Assembly (NCBI GenBank): GCA_005889445.1
Contig: VBGS01000114.1
Span: 1 to 6,825, forward strand
DNA: 6,825 bases
Reading direction: 5' to 3'
Origin: Chloroflexota bacterium
GTDB taxonomy: Bacteria; Chloroflexota; Limnocylindria; P2-11E
The position numbers and the translations under genes were made by a program. Below are positions 6,065-6,825 of the stretch, piece after piece. The first letter of the stretch is position 1. Each line of letters opens with the position of its first letter. Below the pieces are notes generated by a model. The model did not search any database. It was not told the origin of the DNA and saw only the letters and a list, made by a program, of their open reading frames with translations.

Positions 6065-6549
6065 CGCATCACTCCTCGCGCGAGCCGGCCGGCGAGCTGT
6101 ATCTGGCGCAGGCGCTCGATCGCCTGATGGAGGGTCGCGCCGACCGTGCCGCTCTTGATGTCGAAATGGGAGGCGATCTCGTCGTAGGAGAGGCCGTAGA
6201 AATAGCGGGCGACGACCACCGTCCGCTGGCGCTCGGACAGCTCGCCGAGCGCGGCGAGGAGGTCCGCACGGTCGGCCACCGTGTCGATCTCGTCGTGACG
6301 CTCCGGTAACGAAGCCCAGAGCTCGAGCTCGCGGCGCGATCGGCGGGCACGCCGGAATACCTCACGGCTGCCGACCACCAGCAGCCACGCTGCGGGCTTT
6401 TCGATGCGGTCCAGGCCGGTCCGGTGAGCCTTCACGAACGCCTCCTGTGCCGCGTCTTCAGCGGCGGCCGGATCGCGACCGAGCGCGACGAGCGCGCGCA
6501 AGAGACGCGGGTACTCGCGCTCGTAGAGCTCGCGCCACGGGTCGGTCAT
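6061..6549 (-). CDS. ECF-type RNA polymerase sigma factor
   Basis: The 162-residue product is a two-domain extracytoplasmic-function sigma factor that would direct RNA polymerase to a specific promoter set. Region 2 spans about residues 6-72, with the DPAAAEDAAQEAFVKAHR helix (26-43) and PAAWLLVVGSREVFRRARR (52-70) at the 2.3/2.4 position. A short acidic linker follows. Region 4 spans about 97-149, with LGELSERQRTVVVARYF and the helix-turn-helix GLSYDEIASHF..SGTVGATLHQAIERLR (119-148). There is no region 1.1 or 3 and no C-terminal sensory extension. The ATG at 6549 has a weak AAGG 3 nt upstream. The 4-nt overlap with the downstream membrane-protein gene implies coupled translation, as in many sigma/anti-sigma pairs. 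The target regulon is unknown; autoregulation from the 142-bp upstream region is possible but not shown. Confidence 0.92.
   Translation of the reverse strand: MTDPWRELYEREYPRLLRALVALGRDPAAAEDAAQEAFVKAHRTGLDRIEKPAAWLLVVGSREVFRRARRSRRELELWASLPERHDEIDTVADRADLLAALGELSERQRTVVVARYFYGLSYDEIASHFDIKSGTVGATLHQAIERLRQIQLAGRLARGVMR
6072..6077 (-). promoter_or_regulatory. Ribosome binding site of the GerMN-Gmad2 gene
   Basis: On the minus strand GAGGAG ends 7 nt before the ATG at 6064, inside the last sigma-factor codons. It supports that start and allows independent initiation as well as coupling through the ATGA overlap. Confidence 0.65.
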
Positions 6550-6633
6550 CGGCCTTCACCATAGAGAGGCGCGCCACCCCCTATTTCTTTAGTCCCCGAT
6601 TGACAGGCCAGATGGGTCGCCGTGACACTTGCG

Positions 6634-6654
6634 CGGACCTGTCCGTGGGCGGAC
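6634..6654. repeat. Overlapping CGGAC/GTCCG inverted repeats
   Basis: Three alternating copies occur: CGGAC (6634-6638), GTCCG (6641-6645) and CGGAC (6650-6654). The middle copy can pair with either flank. The right-hand hairpin has a TGGG loop and can extend by a G-T and a C-G pair to 7 bp. The unit is short and the DNA GC-rich, so chance is possible. The position, 38-58 bases before the acpP start, fits an operator or a leader structure. Confidence 0.4.
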
Positions 6655-6660
6655 GGTCGG

Positions 6661-6675
6661 GGGTCGACTTGACCC
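6661..6675. repeat. Inverted repeat GGGTC-N5-GACCC before the acpP ribosome site
   Basis: A perfect 5-bp inverted repeat with a GACTT spacer ends two bases before the GGAGGAGGT of acpP. It could be a protein-binding site or an RNA hairpin next to the ribosome site. The arms are too short to exclude chance. Confidence 0.35.
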
Positions 6676-6677
6676 GC

Positions 6678-6686
6678 GGAGGAGGT
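6678..6686 (+). promoter_or_regulatory. Strong ribosome binding site of acpP
   Basis: GGAGGAGGT is the strongest Shine-Dalgarno in the window, consistent with ACP being an abundant protein. It ends 5 nt before the TTG at 6692 but only 2 nt before the GTG at 6689, which favours the TTG start. Confidence 0.75.
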
Positions 6687-6691
6687 AAGTG

Positions 6692-6825
6692 TTGGCGCAG
6701 GGAAACACCTACGAGCGCCTCAAGAAGATCATCGTCGAGCAGCTGGGCGTGGATGAAGGCGATGTGAAACCTGAGGCGTCGTTCGTGGACGATCTGAACG
6801 CTGACTCGCTTGACCTGGTCGAGTT
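6692..6825 (+). CDS. acpP: Acyl carrier protein (5' part, cut by window end)
   Basis: ACP carries growing acyl chains on a 4'-phosphopantetheine arm for fatty-acid synthesis and supplies acyl-ACP to PlsX. The visible 44 residues include the helix-I pattern NTYERLKKIIVEQLGVDE, the VKPEASFVDDL loop, and the DSLDLVE motif; S39 (codon 6806-6808) is the attachment serine. The TTG at 6692 gives MAQGNTYERL and the best ribosome-site spacing. The in-frame GTG at 6689 would add one residue and cannot be excluded. A full ACP has about 75-85 residues, so roughly half is missing. The gene has its own upstream region and is divergent from the sigma operon, so it probably starts a new transcript. Confidence 0.93.
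   Translation, partial: MAQGNTYERLKKIIVEQLGVDEGDVKPEASFVDDLNADSLDLVE

Larger units (their letters stand above)
6550..6691. promoter_or_regulatory. Divergent intergenic region between the sigma operon and acpP
   Basis: This 142-bp stretch separates two divergently transcribed units and must contain or adjoin the promoters of both. A perfect TTGACA at 6600-6605 points rightward. The hexamer 17 nt downstream (TGACAC, 6623-6628) is a poor -10, so a sigma70 promoter for acpP is only a possibility. Leftward, an ECF-like GGGGAC lies on the minus strand across about 6592-6597, but I find no convincing -10 at the expected distance. The right half is filled by short inverted repeats. The promoter function of the region is near certain from gene layout; the exact elements are not. 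Confidence 0.5.

Noticed and set aside
6061..6549. Sigma factor as a sporulation-specific sigma because of the GerMN/Gmad2 neighbour
   Set aside because: The length and region layout are those of a two-domain ECF factor. GerMN and Gmad2 occur widely outside spore formers, so the neighbour does not imply sporulation.
6447..6767. 106-codon plus-strand frame across the sigma start and the acpP start
   Set aside because: It is antisense to the sigma-factor N-terminus, crosses the divergent promoter region and overlaps acpP out of frame; composition is Arg/Ala-rich without motif.

Overview
The window looks like the chromosome of a GC-rich bacterium, built around a densely packed housekeeping cluster. 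All nine genes are chromosomal core or regulatory types. I see no transposase, phage gene, tRNA, rRNA or CRISPR array. GTG and TTG starts are common. A SepIVA/DivIVA-like coiled-coil gene in front of DUF177-rpmF recalls Actinobacteria. A GerMN + Gmad2 membrane protein beside an ECF sigma factor, and the overall gene style, fit Chloroflexota (possibly the Limnocylindria/Ellin6529 group). The phylum is an inference of moderate-to-low certainty.

Positions 3-4571, plus strand: an almost gapless run of recG (3' part), rsmD, a short SepIVA-like coiled-coil gene, a DUF177/YceD gene, rpmF, plsX and nusB. Junctions are a 1-nt overlap (recG/rsmD), 1-nt gaps (rsmD/coiled coil, coiled coil/DUF177), a 59-nt spacer (DUF177/rpmF), a 16-nt spacer (rpmF/plsX) and a 4-nt overlap (plsX/nusB). 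This suggests one transcript or two joined ones. The genes combine stalled-fork repair (RecG), ribosome maturation and assembly (RsmD, bL32, perhaps YceD), phospholipid initiation (PlsX), transcription antitermination (NusB) and probably cell-envelope growth (the SepIVA-like protein).

Positions 4568-6549, minus strand: a two-gene module facing the housekeeping run. An ECF-type sigma factor is followed, with an ATGA overlap, by a 498-residue single-pass membrane protein with extracytoplasmic GerMN, probable AMIN-like and Gmad2 domains. This resembles a sigma/membrane-regulator pair sensing something at the envelope, but the membrane protein has no zinc-type anti-sigma motif. Its stop codon overlaps the nusB stop in a shared CTAG.

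Positions 6550-6691: a 142-bp divergent intergenic region that must serve the sigma operon leftward and acpP rightward. It contains a consensus TTGACA and several short inverted repeats.

Positions 6692-6825, plus strand: the first 44 codons of acpP (acyl carrier protein), cut by the window end just after the phosphopantetheine serine. PlsX uses acyl-ACP as substrate, so the sigma module sits inside what would otherwise be a functionally linked plsX-nusB-acpP block. It is the least expected part of the window.
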